Below, piece after piece: positions 47,336 to 59,100 of a DNA stretch of 64,000 nt (position 1 is the stretch's first letter; every line of letters starts with the position of its first letter). The position numbers and the translations under genes were made by a program. The stretch comes from Blasia pusilla (lineage: Eukaryota > Marchantiophyta > Marchantiopsida > Blasiales), in the NCBI GenBank assembly GCA_050084515.1, contig CM114275.1:26288001-26352000 (forward strand), in the 5' to 3' direction. The notes beneath the pieces were generated by a model, which saw only the letters and a list, made by a program, of their open reading frames with translations, was not told the origin of the DNA and did not search any database.

Positions 47336-47356
47336 GAGAGAGAGAGAGAGAGAGAG
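47336..47356. repeat. (GA)n microsatellite
   Basis: About ten GA units. Confidence 0.9.
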
Positions 47357-47489
47357 GTAGAGTAGAGTAGATTTTTAGTCCACGGGAAGCCGATCTGGCT
47401 TATGGGACCCCTTCCACATATGTGAAATTGACATCGCATCCGACATGGCACCTTCATATCTAGATTTGGGGTTCTCACTCAGGAGATTT

Positions 47490-47543
47490 GGTTTCTTTTT
47501 CTTTTTCTTTTTCTTCTTTTTCTTTTTCTTCTTTTTCTTTTTG
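47490..47543. repeat. T/C-rich (TTTCTTTTTC)n short repeat
   Basis: Low-complexity run of tttctttttc-like units; the Lys/Arg frame on the other strand is an artefact. Confidence 0.85.
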
Positions 47544-47779
47544 TGAAGGCCTGGAATTTTATCCAGATTTTTAACCTGGGAGCATAGTCAAGGCACACAC
47601 ATGAAAGGCACACAAGGCGTTCTCTCTCTCGAACATGGACTATCCATGCCCTAGGTAGGGGACGCACCGCCTGGGTTGAGACCGCCCCACTGTCCAAGGG
47701 GAGAGTTGAACCCAAGACCTCTTCAAGAGGACCTTATGTTTGTTCAGCTAACCTCTTGGTCATCTACCGCTTGATGAAT

Positions 47780-47822
<43 letters not shown>
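47780..47822. repeat. (GA)n microsatellite
   Basis: About 20 GA units. Confidence 0.95.
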
Positions 47823-47826
<4 letters not shown>

Positions 47827-48409
47827 TAATGTTGATAGTCTAACTCCGACTTCAATTTGCTAATTTCTTTTCTTTTCGGCTCTACCATTTAACTTAGTTA
47901 CAACAAAGAATATGGAATGTCATGCATGATGAGTTTGAAAAAATAAGAGAGGATGTTCCTCCTTTAGTAAGAGTAAAAAGTTTTCGCTTTAAATTATAAA
48001 TTGAAATATCTTTCTTTCACATATGTAAAGTTATAAAATATTCTCAAATATGTACAAATAGATAATTTCTTTTATGATTCATGCAAAAGTGTTTCCATCG
48101 ATGGCCTTGGTAAAATGGCAAAAGAAATTTTTATATAATCTCTTGCTAGGAAATGTACGAAGTCAAGGGGATGTAGCTTTGGCCATCACATCATGAAGGA
48201 TAGTGTCTTTATTGTTGGATGGAGGACATACACCTCATTCAAACTTTTAGATTCTTATCAATTTTTACAAAACTTCTACTAGTAACAAAGAATAGGAGCT
48301 TCAAATTTTATATACAGTGATAGTTGTGATTAAGACATTACTAGTGTAATGATGTTTGATTTTAATTGTGATTATGCACGTCTAATCCAAAACGCTATGC
48401 TAATTATGT

Positions 48410-49660
48410 ATGGGATGAAGCGCATATGTATCATTGTCATGCCTTTGAAGTTTTCAATTATGCATTACAACGTACCATCGGAGTTGTATCACCTAATTTG
48501 AAAGAATTATCATCCGGGGGAAAGCTCATCATCTTTGGTGGTGATTTCCATCAAATTCTTCTTGTTGTTCGATATAGGGATTGTACAAGCTACTTTGAAA
48601 AGATCACCTTTATGGTTAAAAAAATGAAACTCACACCAAACATGAGAGTCCAAAATATAGAAGACTAGTTAGCATGACCGTGCTACGTACGCTAAGAGGT
48701 ATTATTGTAAAGAATTATTAGCAAAGAAAATGAAATTAAAGAGTGGACATTCTTTTTTAACCCACTCCTCACATACATAAATATAACCCCCACTAGGGGT
48801 TAATACAATAATTACTACCCAAGTTTTAATCCACTCCTCCCATACATAAAATCACCACTAAATCACTCCCCCATAAGTATAACTTCCACCAATCAAATTA
48901 AATCCCATTACTTCCTACAATAATTTCTACCAAGTTTTAATCCACTCCTCACATACATAAAATCACCACTAAACCACTTCCCATCAATATAACTCCCACC
49001 AATCAAATTAAATCCCACTACTTCCTACAATAATTACTACCCAAGGATTTTCACTTCTTCTCGAATCCATAGCAAGTAACAAAATGAATACATGAAGAAA
49101 AAATAATAACATGGTATTATTTTGTCTTATTATAGTTGTTATCTTCTCTTATTATACTTGTGGGGTTGCGGATTATAGTATGGATGTGATTTTTTTATTA
49201 TTTTTGATCTAAACTACTAAATTCTTTAAAATCTAAATAAATTTCATGTATTTCTTTTTTTTAGATCTTATGCATGTTCATCAAACAACATTTAACGATT
49301 GGTTATTGGGGATGGAAGCGGATCTTGTACCTCTACATGCATTGGATTTGTGAGATGATTTCATTCAACTTCCCTCTAATTAGCATGATTACTACAACTG
49401 ATAAGATTTGTCACCTTATTGATATAATCTGTAGCAATAATACTCAAAAGTTTCATGACATCAACTTCTTGAGGGATATCGCTATTTTATGACAAAGAAA
49501 TATACATGTAGATGCTGCCAAGATGGAAGTTATGGATGAATTTTGGAAGAGATGCTTATCGGCAACCTACAATGATGGATCAAGGGTCTTTCCATCCGAG
49601 ATTCCGAATAGTCAATTGTATGTAGCATTGTCTAGAGTAAGACAATAGAATTCGATCCAT
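48410..49660 (+). pseudogene. Helitron PIF1-like helicase remnant with internal insertion
   Basis: The upstream piece (48426-48668) reads HAFEVFNYALQRTIG then GGKLIIFGGDFHQILLVV, the PIF1 Walker B / GGDFRQ region. The downstream piece (about 49560-49650) reads RVFPSEIPNSQLYVALSRVR, the C-terminal 'SNGQLYVALSRV' motif. Between them lies AT-rich tandem-repeat DNA (48756-49045). The two motifs belong to one helicase and show an autonomous Helitron that has decayed. Confidence 0.75.
48756..49045. repeat. about 2.4 copies of a roughly 120-bp AT-rich repeat
   Basis: The unit begins 'ttttaatccactcctcacat' and includes 'ccaccaatcaaattaaatcc' and 'cttcctacaataattactac'. It recurs at about 48756, 48826 and 48935. 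Confidence 0.75.
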
Positions 49661-49762
49661 ATTATGAATGGAAGTGATCCACATTCAAATCAAGAAGGTG
49701 ATTATACGCAAAACGCTATATACAAAAAGATTTAAACATGAAATAAAATGTCATAAGAAATT

Positions 49763-49978
49763 TATACTATTATGGGAGAATGCCTTCTTGATTTGCAAAC
49801 ACCTTTCTGTTTGACACATGGCACTTGGGCAGCAAGAAAATGTTTCACACACTACGCGCAGCAAGAAAAGAATGTTAATTTGTACATAACGTCATTATTC
49901 TTTCCATTATTTCAGACACTAGCAAAAGCTCGTCAAACAATTTTTTATTTCCCGTGCATCGCACAAGCACCTTACTAG
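49763..49978 (+). mobile_element. intact-looking short non-autonomous Helitron (216 bp)
   Basis: Begins TATACTATTATGGGAGAATG and ends with a hairpin (cccgtgcatcgcacaag) and 'caccttactag'. The terminal CTAG is at 49975-49978, followed by T. The structure is textbook Helitron. It is a relative of the copies at 55098, 55309 and 62721 ('gggagaatgccttcttgatt', 'tttgcaaacacc'). Confidence 0.75.
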
Positions 49979-50135
49979 TTCTTTTTTATCTCAAAATCTA
50001 AAACATACACTTTTTAATAGTATTGAATCCACATGCTTTATAATAGTATTTTTCAATGCTTATTTTTTTTTCTCATCCAACTATCATATCCAAGTGTTTG
50101 AAAATTAATTTTTCCTCAACCATCAAAGGGTTTAA

Positions 50136-50300
50136 TCTATACTATTATGGGAGAGTGCGTTCTCAAAGTGCAAACAGCCTAGCTTCTGCCATGTAGATTT
50201 TTCGACAAATGAGGATATCAAAATATCGGCTCATGACGCCTGTTTCTCATAGTCGTTGGATGGTGCATTTTAGGGTTTAGGGTCAACCGCCGCATTAGAT
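50136..50300 (+). mobile_element. Helitron 5' end fragment
   Basis: Starts TCTATACTATTATGGGAGAG then 'tgcgttctcaaagtgcaaac'. The match to the short Helitron family fades after about 60 bp and no 3' end was found. Confidence 0.5.
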
Positions 50301-50627
50301 TCTAACGATTTTTATTTGAATTTTCAAATTCATGTCCTTAGGAAAAGTACGATCTTTGGGAGAAGGGAGGTCCGAATTTAAGTGACCTTTCACTTAGCGA
50401 AGAGTTGGCGAGAGGGAAGCAGGAAGAGTACACTCAAGATTCAAAACTACAAGAAGCACTGTTCTTATTGCTTCACCAAGATTACAACTCTCCATTATTC
50501 TCTCAACAATCAGGTGACATATTCATTTTACTTGCTTTCATTTCACAAGCCATTCAAGCTCAATATTCCAAAGTTTATTATTGATATGAATGGACCCTTA
50601 CAAGTATTACAATAGTCTTAGAGAATC

Positions 50628-51262
50628 ATCCACGATAGTTTTCGTGCGCATACATATCGCTACATAACATATATCGCTGGTCACATCTACACCACACAAC
50701 ACCGATCTTCCCCACACACGGGTCGATCCACACATGTACAAAAATCAACTCATACATATACATGGAGATCACAAAAAAAAATAAAGAGTAGTAAAAACGG
50801 CACACCCGGCCTAAAACTCCACTCCTCAATCTACATCGGCATATCGAGCCTCGTCCACCCTATGCTATCAAGGAATCCGGACGCTAGCACCCTAGTCCTA
50901 TCTCACACACATACAAGGGAGGTGCTCCAACGGCCCAACATGAGAAAGATGGCTTAGGAAAGCCATCTTCCTCTCTTATATAGGGTTGGGAAGAGCCAAA
51001 AGGCTCTTTCCCTACAAATAGCCCTCCCCTTGGTAACCTACGCGCACAGGTTACCAGGGGCGGGTGACTTGGTCAACAAGTCACCCGGCTGTAAAAAACC
51101 TCAACATGAAAGTTGTCAGAAATGACGTTCCTGACACAATGGATCTATCCTCAACCTCATTCGACACTGTGGGACAAAGTTACACTCAAGATAGTCCGCT
51201 GGCTCCTACGCCCTATCCATAATAGATCTCGGCCTATCGGCTACTCAGATGCGACATAAGTA
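50628..51262 (-). mobile_element. solo LTR (Ty3 family of 2591-6770), minus orientation
   Basis: Read on the minus strand it begins TGTCGCATCTGAGTAGCCGA and ends near gtatgcgcacgaaaac. It aligns along its length with the plus-oriented LTR at 53343-53985. It carries four consecutive stem-loops (plus coordinates): 51061-51087 (10-bp perfect arms), 51031-51056 (9-bp arms), 50991-51008 (7-bp arms) and 50947-50968 (9-bp arms), with a TATA box (tatatagg) between the last two. No polyprotein adjoins it. Confidence 0.75.
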
Positions 51263-53342
51263 TTTTAATGTTTGTATGCTTCCTGCAATCCAGGTAGTGC
51301 TACAGCGAGTTTAGGTTCTAATTCAGCTCCTCTCCTCTCCTCCCGATTCAGCAAGGATTTCAAGGGGCTGCACACGGTCTCTACCGTCTTGACTCCAACT
51401 CTAGCTTTGAGTCAAACTCCAGCAACTTTGTCTCCCGCTCAAGCTCTGACTTTGGCTCCAGCTCCAACGGTTCTCGAGTACGGTCTCTACTCGGATCAAC
51501 TCCACATCTGAGTACAACACTAGCTTTGTCTCCCACTCTAGCTCTGACTTCGACTACAGCTCCAACGACTCCCTAGCACGATTCTCAAACTTGCAACCAT
51601 TGTGAACAAAGGTGCAAACAAAATGCAGCCAACTAAATATGGCAACCAGATTCAACCACGCTATCACAACCCTCATAACCAAACAAGCGCCAAGCAGAAC
51701 ATCCGAACTCTAGTGGGCTCACGCTAGGATGGTTTGCGCTTTGGAGTTAAGGAAACACAAGGGCGATACGCGAGCCAGGCGAACGTTTTGAGTGTTTTGT
51801 GCATTTATAGTCGCGACCAGGAAATCGAACTAAACGCGGAGCTCAGACTTGAGAAGAGTCAAATCTTGGACAAGACACGGCCAAGGGATGAGGACCGGAC
51901 TTGAGACTTTGAATGTACTTTTGACCATAAATTTTAGTCCCAAGATGCGTTTGGGACAACTAAGATAGTATTGGAAAGACTATGCTGAGCCGGTTCTAAT
52001 GCACTAAAGATCTTGGAAAGCGCTTGCGTAGAAGCCGAGATATGAGCCAAAAGTGACTGTAAGAGGAGTCGGGTTGAGGGCTAAAAAGAGGGGTCCGAGT
52101 GCTCTTTCCCAAAGGTAGGGGGACCTCGGAGATCCCATAAGTACTAGTAAGGGGGAAGATCTCCAAGAGTGGTTGGGACTCAAACCCCACTTTGGGGCGC
52201 CATGGGGCGACTCAAGGGCACGGAACGGATCGTGAGTTTTGCGTTAGGATTCGGAATCCGAACCAAGTCCAATAGAGTGGATTTTGGAGGTCCCTATGGA
52301 TTTGGGACTGCTAGGCGCACAAACGCCATTTTAGGTGCTTGGAATAACCAGAAAGTTTGTTCCAAGTCTCGGAAGACTTGCCCATGTTGGGAACCTAGGA
52401 AAGAGGGAAGGTTGAGCTTGATGAGATGCCGAGTTGAGAACTCGGTGGGTTGGAAAGCCGCCTGACTCAAAGCCAGGCTAACGTGAGTGCGTTTGGATGC
52501 AAGTTGGCGATGAGAGCGTATCCTACTGAACGTACACTTCCGCAACATTGAGATTGACATTTGAGGAGAGTAGGCGCACGACACGCGCTGTCAGTCGTGC
52601 ATAGGAGAGGATCCGAACCCAAACCAGTACCTATTCCATCGCACAAGCTCCTTACTGCACCCAAGGAGCCATGGAAGTTTATGAGCACGGCCACAACAGG
52701 CCGCGCACTTGAGCAGCCATGGAGTCCATGAAATCGAACGGATCCCATATGCTTATCATAGAAAAAGATGACAGGGGATCCCAGAGGCTGCCAAAACCAG
52801 ACTCGAAGGGAATGAGCACCATAAATTCACTAAAGTCCCAAGGTGCCAGTGCAAGCAAAAAACAACTCACCGAGAGAATGAAAGCTTATCAAGGGAATAA
52901 AACTTTGCTTTGATACTGTGTATGAATGTGTGTCATATTTCCCTGAACAGTCTGAAAGTACTCAACTCGAGTACTCTAGGACATCGAGAAATTCTTAGCC
53001 ATTCACGGCAGAGAGTGAATGACGCTACTCTCAAAAGCACCACTGCTGATGTAGAACACGGATATGGGAAGCAAAGAATTTGAGTCAGACGTCCGGTAGA
53101 AAGTAAGGGAGAAATTAGCGAACACCAGAAACAACAAAAAGTTCTGCGTCTGCGGCCCAAATAGAGAGAGAACACCTGCGTCTCTTATAGACAAAGAGCA
53201 GTCGTGACCCTAATCGAGACAGAGTAGCAGCTGGCCTTGATAGGTGATATGCATCTCAATAATGTGCAAGAATTGGAAAAAAATTCATAGCACCTTGCCC
53301 ACGTCCATGTCCAACCCAACCCGAATGTGGGATTGAGACCTC
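51263..53342. other. 2-kb segment between two inverted LTRs
   Basis: No pol motif or recognisable gene was seen. 51330-51560 has a repeated 'ctctgactttggctccagct' type unit. The rest is mixed-composition DNA with broken frames. It may be the eroded interior of a rearranged element. Confidence 0.35.
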
Positions 53343-53985
53343 TGTCACATATGAGTAGCCGTTAGGTAGGGATCTATCACGGTGACGGCATAGAAAGCCA
53401 ACAGACTATCATGAGTATAACTTTGTCCTAAGGTGTCGGATGAGGTTGAGAATAGTTCCATTGTGTCAGGAATGTTGTTTCTGACAACCTTCCTTCCGGA
53501 GTCTTTCACAACCGGGTGACTTGTTCAGTAGGTCACCCGCATCTGGTAACCTGTGTGTGAAGGTTACCAAGAGGGTTGCTATCTTTAGGGGAGGAGCTTT
53601 TTGGCTCTTCCCACACCTATATATAGGAGAGAGATGGCTTTCTCAAGCCATCTTTCTCATGTTGAATCGTTGGAGTACCATTCTTGCTCGTGTGTGTGAG
53701 TTAGGACTAGGAGCTTGCGTCTGGATTCCTTGATAGCACAGGGTGGACGAGGCTCGATATACCAACGTAGATTGAGGAGTGGAGTTTTAGGCCGAGTGCG
53801 CTCTTTTTACTCTTATTTTTACATGAGAAAGATGGCTTGAGAAAGCCATCTTTCTCGATGTATATGCGTGAGTTGATTTTTGTACTTATGTGGATCTACC
53901 CGTATCTTGGGGAAGATCAGTTTTGTGTGGTATGGATATGACCAGCTATATATATTGTATAGCAATGTGTATGCACACGACAACT
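53343..53985 (+). mobile_element. solo LTR (same family), plus orientation
   Basis: Begins TGTCACATATGAGTAGCC and ends near gtatgcacacgacaac. It holds the same four stem-loops as the minus copy: 53514-53538 (gggtgac/gtcaccc), 53545-53568 (ggtaacc/ggttacc), 53594-53607 (gagc/gctc, weakened) and 53632-53653 (agatggctt/aagccatct), with TATA at 53620-53626. A further perfect 14-bp-arm hairpin (gagaaagatggctt) lies at 53823-53854 and looks like a second copy of the last stem-loop. Confidence 0.75.
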
Positions 53986-53999
53986 CTCCCATCCCAATT

Positions 54000-55090
54000 C
54001 TCGTGTTGTAAAGCATACGTGCATTGTAAAGCCCTACTTTGATGCAAAAACTTATCAGAAATACATATGCAAAAACTCGCGCGTGCGTTTTGCTGCAAGC
54101 GCATAAGGGAGGAGCCATGGAAACTAAAAGTATCTAATTATACGGAGAGCGCGTGAGGCCAAGCCGCAGAAACTTTAGACTTATGAAGAAGGAGTGGCAG
54201 AACCTGAGAGCGGAAGCGCAAAAACAATGAGCCCGTGAGACGGAGCCAAAGAGAGCGCGTGAGGCCCACGTTGAAGACGAGAGCGTGAGGGGTCAAGGAT
54301 GGAGCAGTGCTCAAAAAGAGCGCGTGAGTGTTGCGCAACATCGCTGCAATAAGGAGAAAATGTAAGTAGGAAGGGGAGAACAAGAGTCGAAGGGGAGGGG
54401 GTTAGAGCAGCCGAGAGTGGGGAGTAGAAGGGCAGGGTTGGTTCGAGCGGCCAAGGAGCCTCAACGCGCTTTCCAGTGTTCAATGGAAATCTAAGGGTTA
54501 GAAACATTTGGGCCTTTAGATCAGCGGGCAGGCAACGGCGACGCTCGTCAGGTGGCATTTTTGGTTCGGGCGCCGGGTTAGGGTCGCGTTAGGTTAGGGT
54601 AAGGGTCGGATAGGTTCCCCACCTTATCCCTAACCGAACTTGTATTTTTTAAATCAAATGGATTAAATTTTTTTGAAAAAGCCCCCCTCCACCAATTTTT
54701 TTTTCTTTCCTTATTTTTCTCTCTTAATTAAATTTTTTCCCCATTGAATTTTCACTTGGATTTTTTATTTTTGTAATTAAATTTGTTTTCTCTTAAATTT
54801 TTTTCCCTTGAATTTTATCTCGCCCTACAAGTAGACATTTCTTTTTCTTTTTCTTTCTTAATAATTCGTATCGCAATTGTCATATTTATTTTATAGTTTC
54901 GTGGATGTGTCTTATGTAGATGGTGAGTGTCAGTAGGTCATTATTGGATATGGAGAGACAACCGCTCCGTGATATCACAAATACACCGATTGTGCATATC
55001 AACATACAAAAGAACAATTCTCCAATGTAAGCACCTTGCTTTCATGTTCTAATTTACATTGCCAAAATAACGCCTTCTATGGTATTTTTT
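54000..55090. other. non-coding stretch
   Basis: Moderately GC-rich with repeated 'gagcgcgtgaggc' words to about 54600, then AT-rich with T-runs. No gene was recognised. Confidence 0.4.
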
Positions 55091-55097
55091 TCAGATA

Positions 55098-55308
55098 TCT
55101 ATATTATTATGGGAGATTGCCTTTTTCATTTGCAAATACTTCCTTGCGTGACACGTGCGAACTGGGCAACAATAAAATATTTCACATATAGAGATCAAGA
55201 AAAAAATTTGAATTTATGTACAACATCATTAATCTCTTCCTTTTATGGATTATACACTAGCTTTTCAAACATTTTTTTTTATTTCCCTTGCATAAAACGG
55301 GCACCTCA
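55098..55308 (+). mobile_element. short non-autonomous Helitron, first of a tandem pair
   Basis: Starts TCTATATTATTATGGGAGAT. Near its end it has 'cccttgcataaaacgggcac' (degraded hairpin) and then directly abuts the next TCTATATT. Its own CTAG has been lost or altered (cctca). Confidence 0.6.
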
Positions 55309-55544
55309 TCTATATTATTATGGTAGAATACCTTCTTGATTTGCAAATACCTTCCTTACGTGATATTGCCATTTCGACAACAATAAAATATTTCAAAATT
55401 GAATTTATACGCAACATCATTAATTTCTTTCCTTTGTAAATTATACACTAATTCTTCAAACACTCATCCCATTTATTTGCAAATACCTTACAACTTAAAA
55501 AAATATTCAAAAATAAAATCTTTGCCGACCAGGCTCCCTACTAG
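55309..55544 (+). mobile_element. short non-autonomous Helitron, second of the tandem pair
   Basis: Starts TCTATATTATTATGGTAGAA and ends 'ggctccctactag' with CTAG at 55541-55544. Interior words (cttgatttgcaaatacc, acaacaataaaatatttca) match its neighbour, so the two are related copies head-to-tail. Confidence 0.65.
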
Positions 55545-55849
55545 TCCCATATTAATCACCCCTCCGATTTTCCTGTTGTACTTGCTTATGTGAAATGCTG
55601 GAGGGGCAGAAGTGTCTGCTGTAGCTCGTGAAATGCGGATGGAGGGAAGGCTGTTGCGTTTGTCTCGGAGCTCTCTCTCTCTCATATTGCGATGGGGTGC
55701 GGCAGCTTGCCTCGGTCGCGTCCGGGAAGAGTGCCAATCCGAGGCGTGATTGTTGTGGATTGAGGCGGATGCTTTGGATCGCGGGGAGCACATGGTGGGC
55801 GAGGGGATAGATAGCTAGCTAGTAGCTGTGGGTGCGCGTGTGATGTCTG

Positions 55850-56075
55850 TTCCGGAGAGGGCGAAGGTGTAAGCCACTGTTGTGACCGATGGCTGGAAGC
55901 GGATGGCTCTGTGGCGTGGTTTCAATTGACGGCAAGGAGGGTGGATTGCGGGCGGGCGGCGTTTGCAGGGGCTTGGGGATTGCCGGGGATCAGGAGAGGG
56001 CGATGGTGTCCATCAGTGTTGAGACCGATGGCTGGAAGTGGAGGGCTGTGTGCCGTGGTTTCAATTGACACCTAC
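55850..56075. repeat. two-copy tandem duplication upstream of the O-fucosyltransferase gene
   Basis: The block 'ggagagggcgaaggtg' through 'gaccgatggctggaagcgga', then 'tgtggcgtggtttcaattga', at about 55854-55929 recurs at about 55993-56068, a period of about 140 bp. It lies in the promoter or 5' UTR. Confidence 0.75.
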
Positions 56076-56169
56076 GAGGTCGGATTTAGGGGCTGACGCT
56101 AACAGGGGGTTGAGGATTGCTGCGTACGACTTGGAGCTGCTGGGGTTCGCCGGCCTGTTGAAATCGGAG

Positions 56170-59100
56170 ATGCGTAGGAGAAGTAGATTGGCGTACACTG
56201 TGTGGAATGCGGTGTATGTGGTCGCACTGGTTGCGACGATGATGCCCATATTTTGGGATTACGCGTACGGTCCTGTCAGTTGGCGTACAGCCCTCTTCAA
56301 TGTGGGTTCCATCATCCCGGTTCTACATGTCTACAAGAGCAGTGGTACTAATAAAGAGTATGAACGTGAATGCGTACGATTGGGTCATGTTAAGATACTG
56401 GAATTCCTGGGAAAGAAACGATAGGATCAGTGGGACAGTTGTTGTTGTTGGCGTGGTCGTTCCATGATCTGTGGCTCTCCAGTGCTGGGGAAAGTTCCAG
56501 AGCGCTTGTCGAGCTCGGAGAACGAGTCTGAATCGATTCAGTTCACGGGGATCCAAAACCGTCATGAGGCACGAAACGCAGGACTGAATGTGCCTGGGAG
56601 ATAAAGGAGAGAGCATCTGATATTCATGACTGGAAATCGAACACAGCCATCGAATTGCCAGTTCATTGCAGACATGGATGATCATTTACGGTTTATCGTT
56701 TTGCTTTATGAAGGATCTAGGGGATTTTTCGGCTATCCTCCATGTCCCTTACATGTTTTCCTTCCTGGTGACTAGAAGTATGGGAATCATGTGGATGGTG
56801 GGCTTGGATTTGTAGGAGTGGGAGGTTGCTAAGGCCAGACATCCACAGCTTCTGGACGGCGTCAACAGAACTCGTCTAGTAAGTTCCCCAATATTTGCGC
56901 CAGTAAACTGCATTGGCCCCGGAAGATGGAGCTTGAACGTGGGATGCTTTCGGAATCGTGCTCTCTGTTTGTTGCAGCTCTAAAATCGGTATCGATTCAG
57001 CCAGATAGGTCAGTTAGAGGATCCAGATAAATGTCAAGCAAAATGTTTACAGCTGGTGGTCACAGATTGCCTGATCTACCTCTCTATCATTACAGTCTGA
57101 GCCAGAGCGGGAGGACTTGTGGACGCAACCAGATAAGCGAGGCTGGCAGTCATGCCCCAGTTCCCTCATGGCTACATCAAGTAATTCCTTGTTCATTCCT
57201 TCAGTTTCATCAGTGATTTTTGTAACTATGCCAAGTAATATAAGAGGAAAATCTTACAACCTTGGCAACAAAATAGTGTTTGAACTCGACAGACTTCAGG
57301 AAGGTTCCAAATCGTGGAGGCTTTAGTGGGATTAGAAGGGGATGTGCAAAACTATTACAAAAAGTTGGAATTGGGTAGAGGGAGTTTCATCTGTACAAAA
57401 TAACTGCTGAATTGGATATCGGATGGTGCAGCATTACCTGAAAAAAACGAAGGCTATCTTCAAGTTTTTCTAGAAGGAGGACTCAATCAGCAGCGGATGG
57501 GGGTATTTAGCCGTCTGCTCCTACTCACTCTCCCCTCTGAAATTAGTACAAATTCCTTAAAGTTATTACTTCACAGGATGGGAGCTCAATTGGGTCAAGG
57601 CTAGAGATTGTATTGAGGAGAAGAAGTGTCTCATGTACACCTTCTCTTCTGTATGGAATCCATACTTATTGGACATATTTTGTTGTCTGGGTCAGAGTAG
57701 TAAGATGCATCGAGACATTACATGACTGCTTACCAAGAGAATGGTCTGAGGTGTGGGAACTTCAGATGCAAGAAGTAGAGACAAGAAGCTAGGATTTCTT
57801 CAGCATTTGGACCGGAAGAGATCAACTTTGAGACAAATGATACAAATCTATGTGGTGATATGGTTTTTAGATTCAAACATCATTTGATGTTTGTTATCGG
57901 TTTGAAATCTGTCACTAGCTTGCATCATCCAAGTACGTCTTAGTTGATTCACGGCGTAAGTGAATTGATGAGAATTGAATTTTGAATTTTATGATTGTAT
58001 TTTGTTCAGATTTGTGATGCTGTTGCTGTTGCAAAACTACTGAATGCAACCCTCGTAATTCCACACCTCGATATGAATGCTGTTTGGCAAGACACAAGGT
58101 TTGAAACTTCCTCCGTACCATCATTTACCAATTTGATATGGATCACTGGCAATCTTGTGGGCTTTGAACTGGAGAAGATCTTTAAAGTTTAAGAGATGCT
58201 GCTGCACGTCAACACAGACTCCTATGTGGAGGAGCTTAATCTCAATCCTCGTGTTTGGTTATGCACGACAAGCAGCTTGACAGTGTGTCTAGCTCACTGC
58301 GAGACAGGGGTTAGTACTTGAATAAGACCCAGATTAAGAGTGCTAGCGGGTCAGTCTTCCCACCAGTAGACGAATGCCATGGCTTGGAATGTCTATGTTC
58401 CTAACTTGTGCTCAGTATCTCATCTCTTGAGAAGGTGGACCACTGCCATGTATATAAAAGATGGGTGTGAAAGGTTTCTCATAAGGAGTTAGTTGTGTTG
58501 GGGATTACATAACTGTCTTTTGCCAAATCAATGCCATGTCTTTCTTCTTTTTAGCTGGTTTGAGATTATTTGTTTTCTATCCATCTTCCCAAAGCTTCAG
58601 TGAGAAGAGAAGACAGTGATTTGTGTGCAGCATGTTTGCAGACATCTTTGATGTAGACTATTTTATCAGCTCCCTGGCGAATGATGTTCGCATTGTCAAG
58701 GAGTTGCCAAAAGATTTCCTTTGGAGCACTCGTGAATACTACGCGACAGGAATTCGCAGCACTCGGATTAAGGATGCTCCTGCCCAGGCAGGACACATGT
58801 GGTATCACAAGAGAGTTCTTCCTGTGCTTCAAGAGTAAGTTTCCCAAGTTTGGCTTGAATCTAAAATGATGATCGACCTTGTAATACCTTGTCCCAATGC
58901 ATTTCAATGCTTACTTCACCCAAACTCCAAAGACATTCAGCACATCTCACCAAACTTTCAAACTTTTTAGGACAGGAAAACCCAGTTAGGAGTTTCGGGT
59001 TTGTTTGTGAGAACTCATTTTCTAATGCATTGGGAGATTATCTGGAAGCGTCCTGTTAATTATCTTTTGTCGATAGTCTTGAACCTAACCTTCACTGTTG

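Noticed and set aside
54560-54620. Telomere-like ggttagggtaaggg words
   Set aside because: Only a few imperfect words, not an array. Too short to be an interstitial telomeric repeat.
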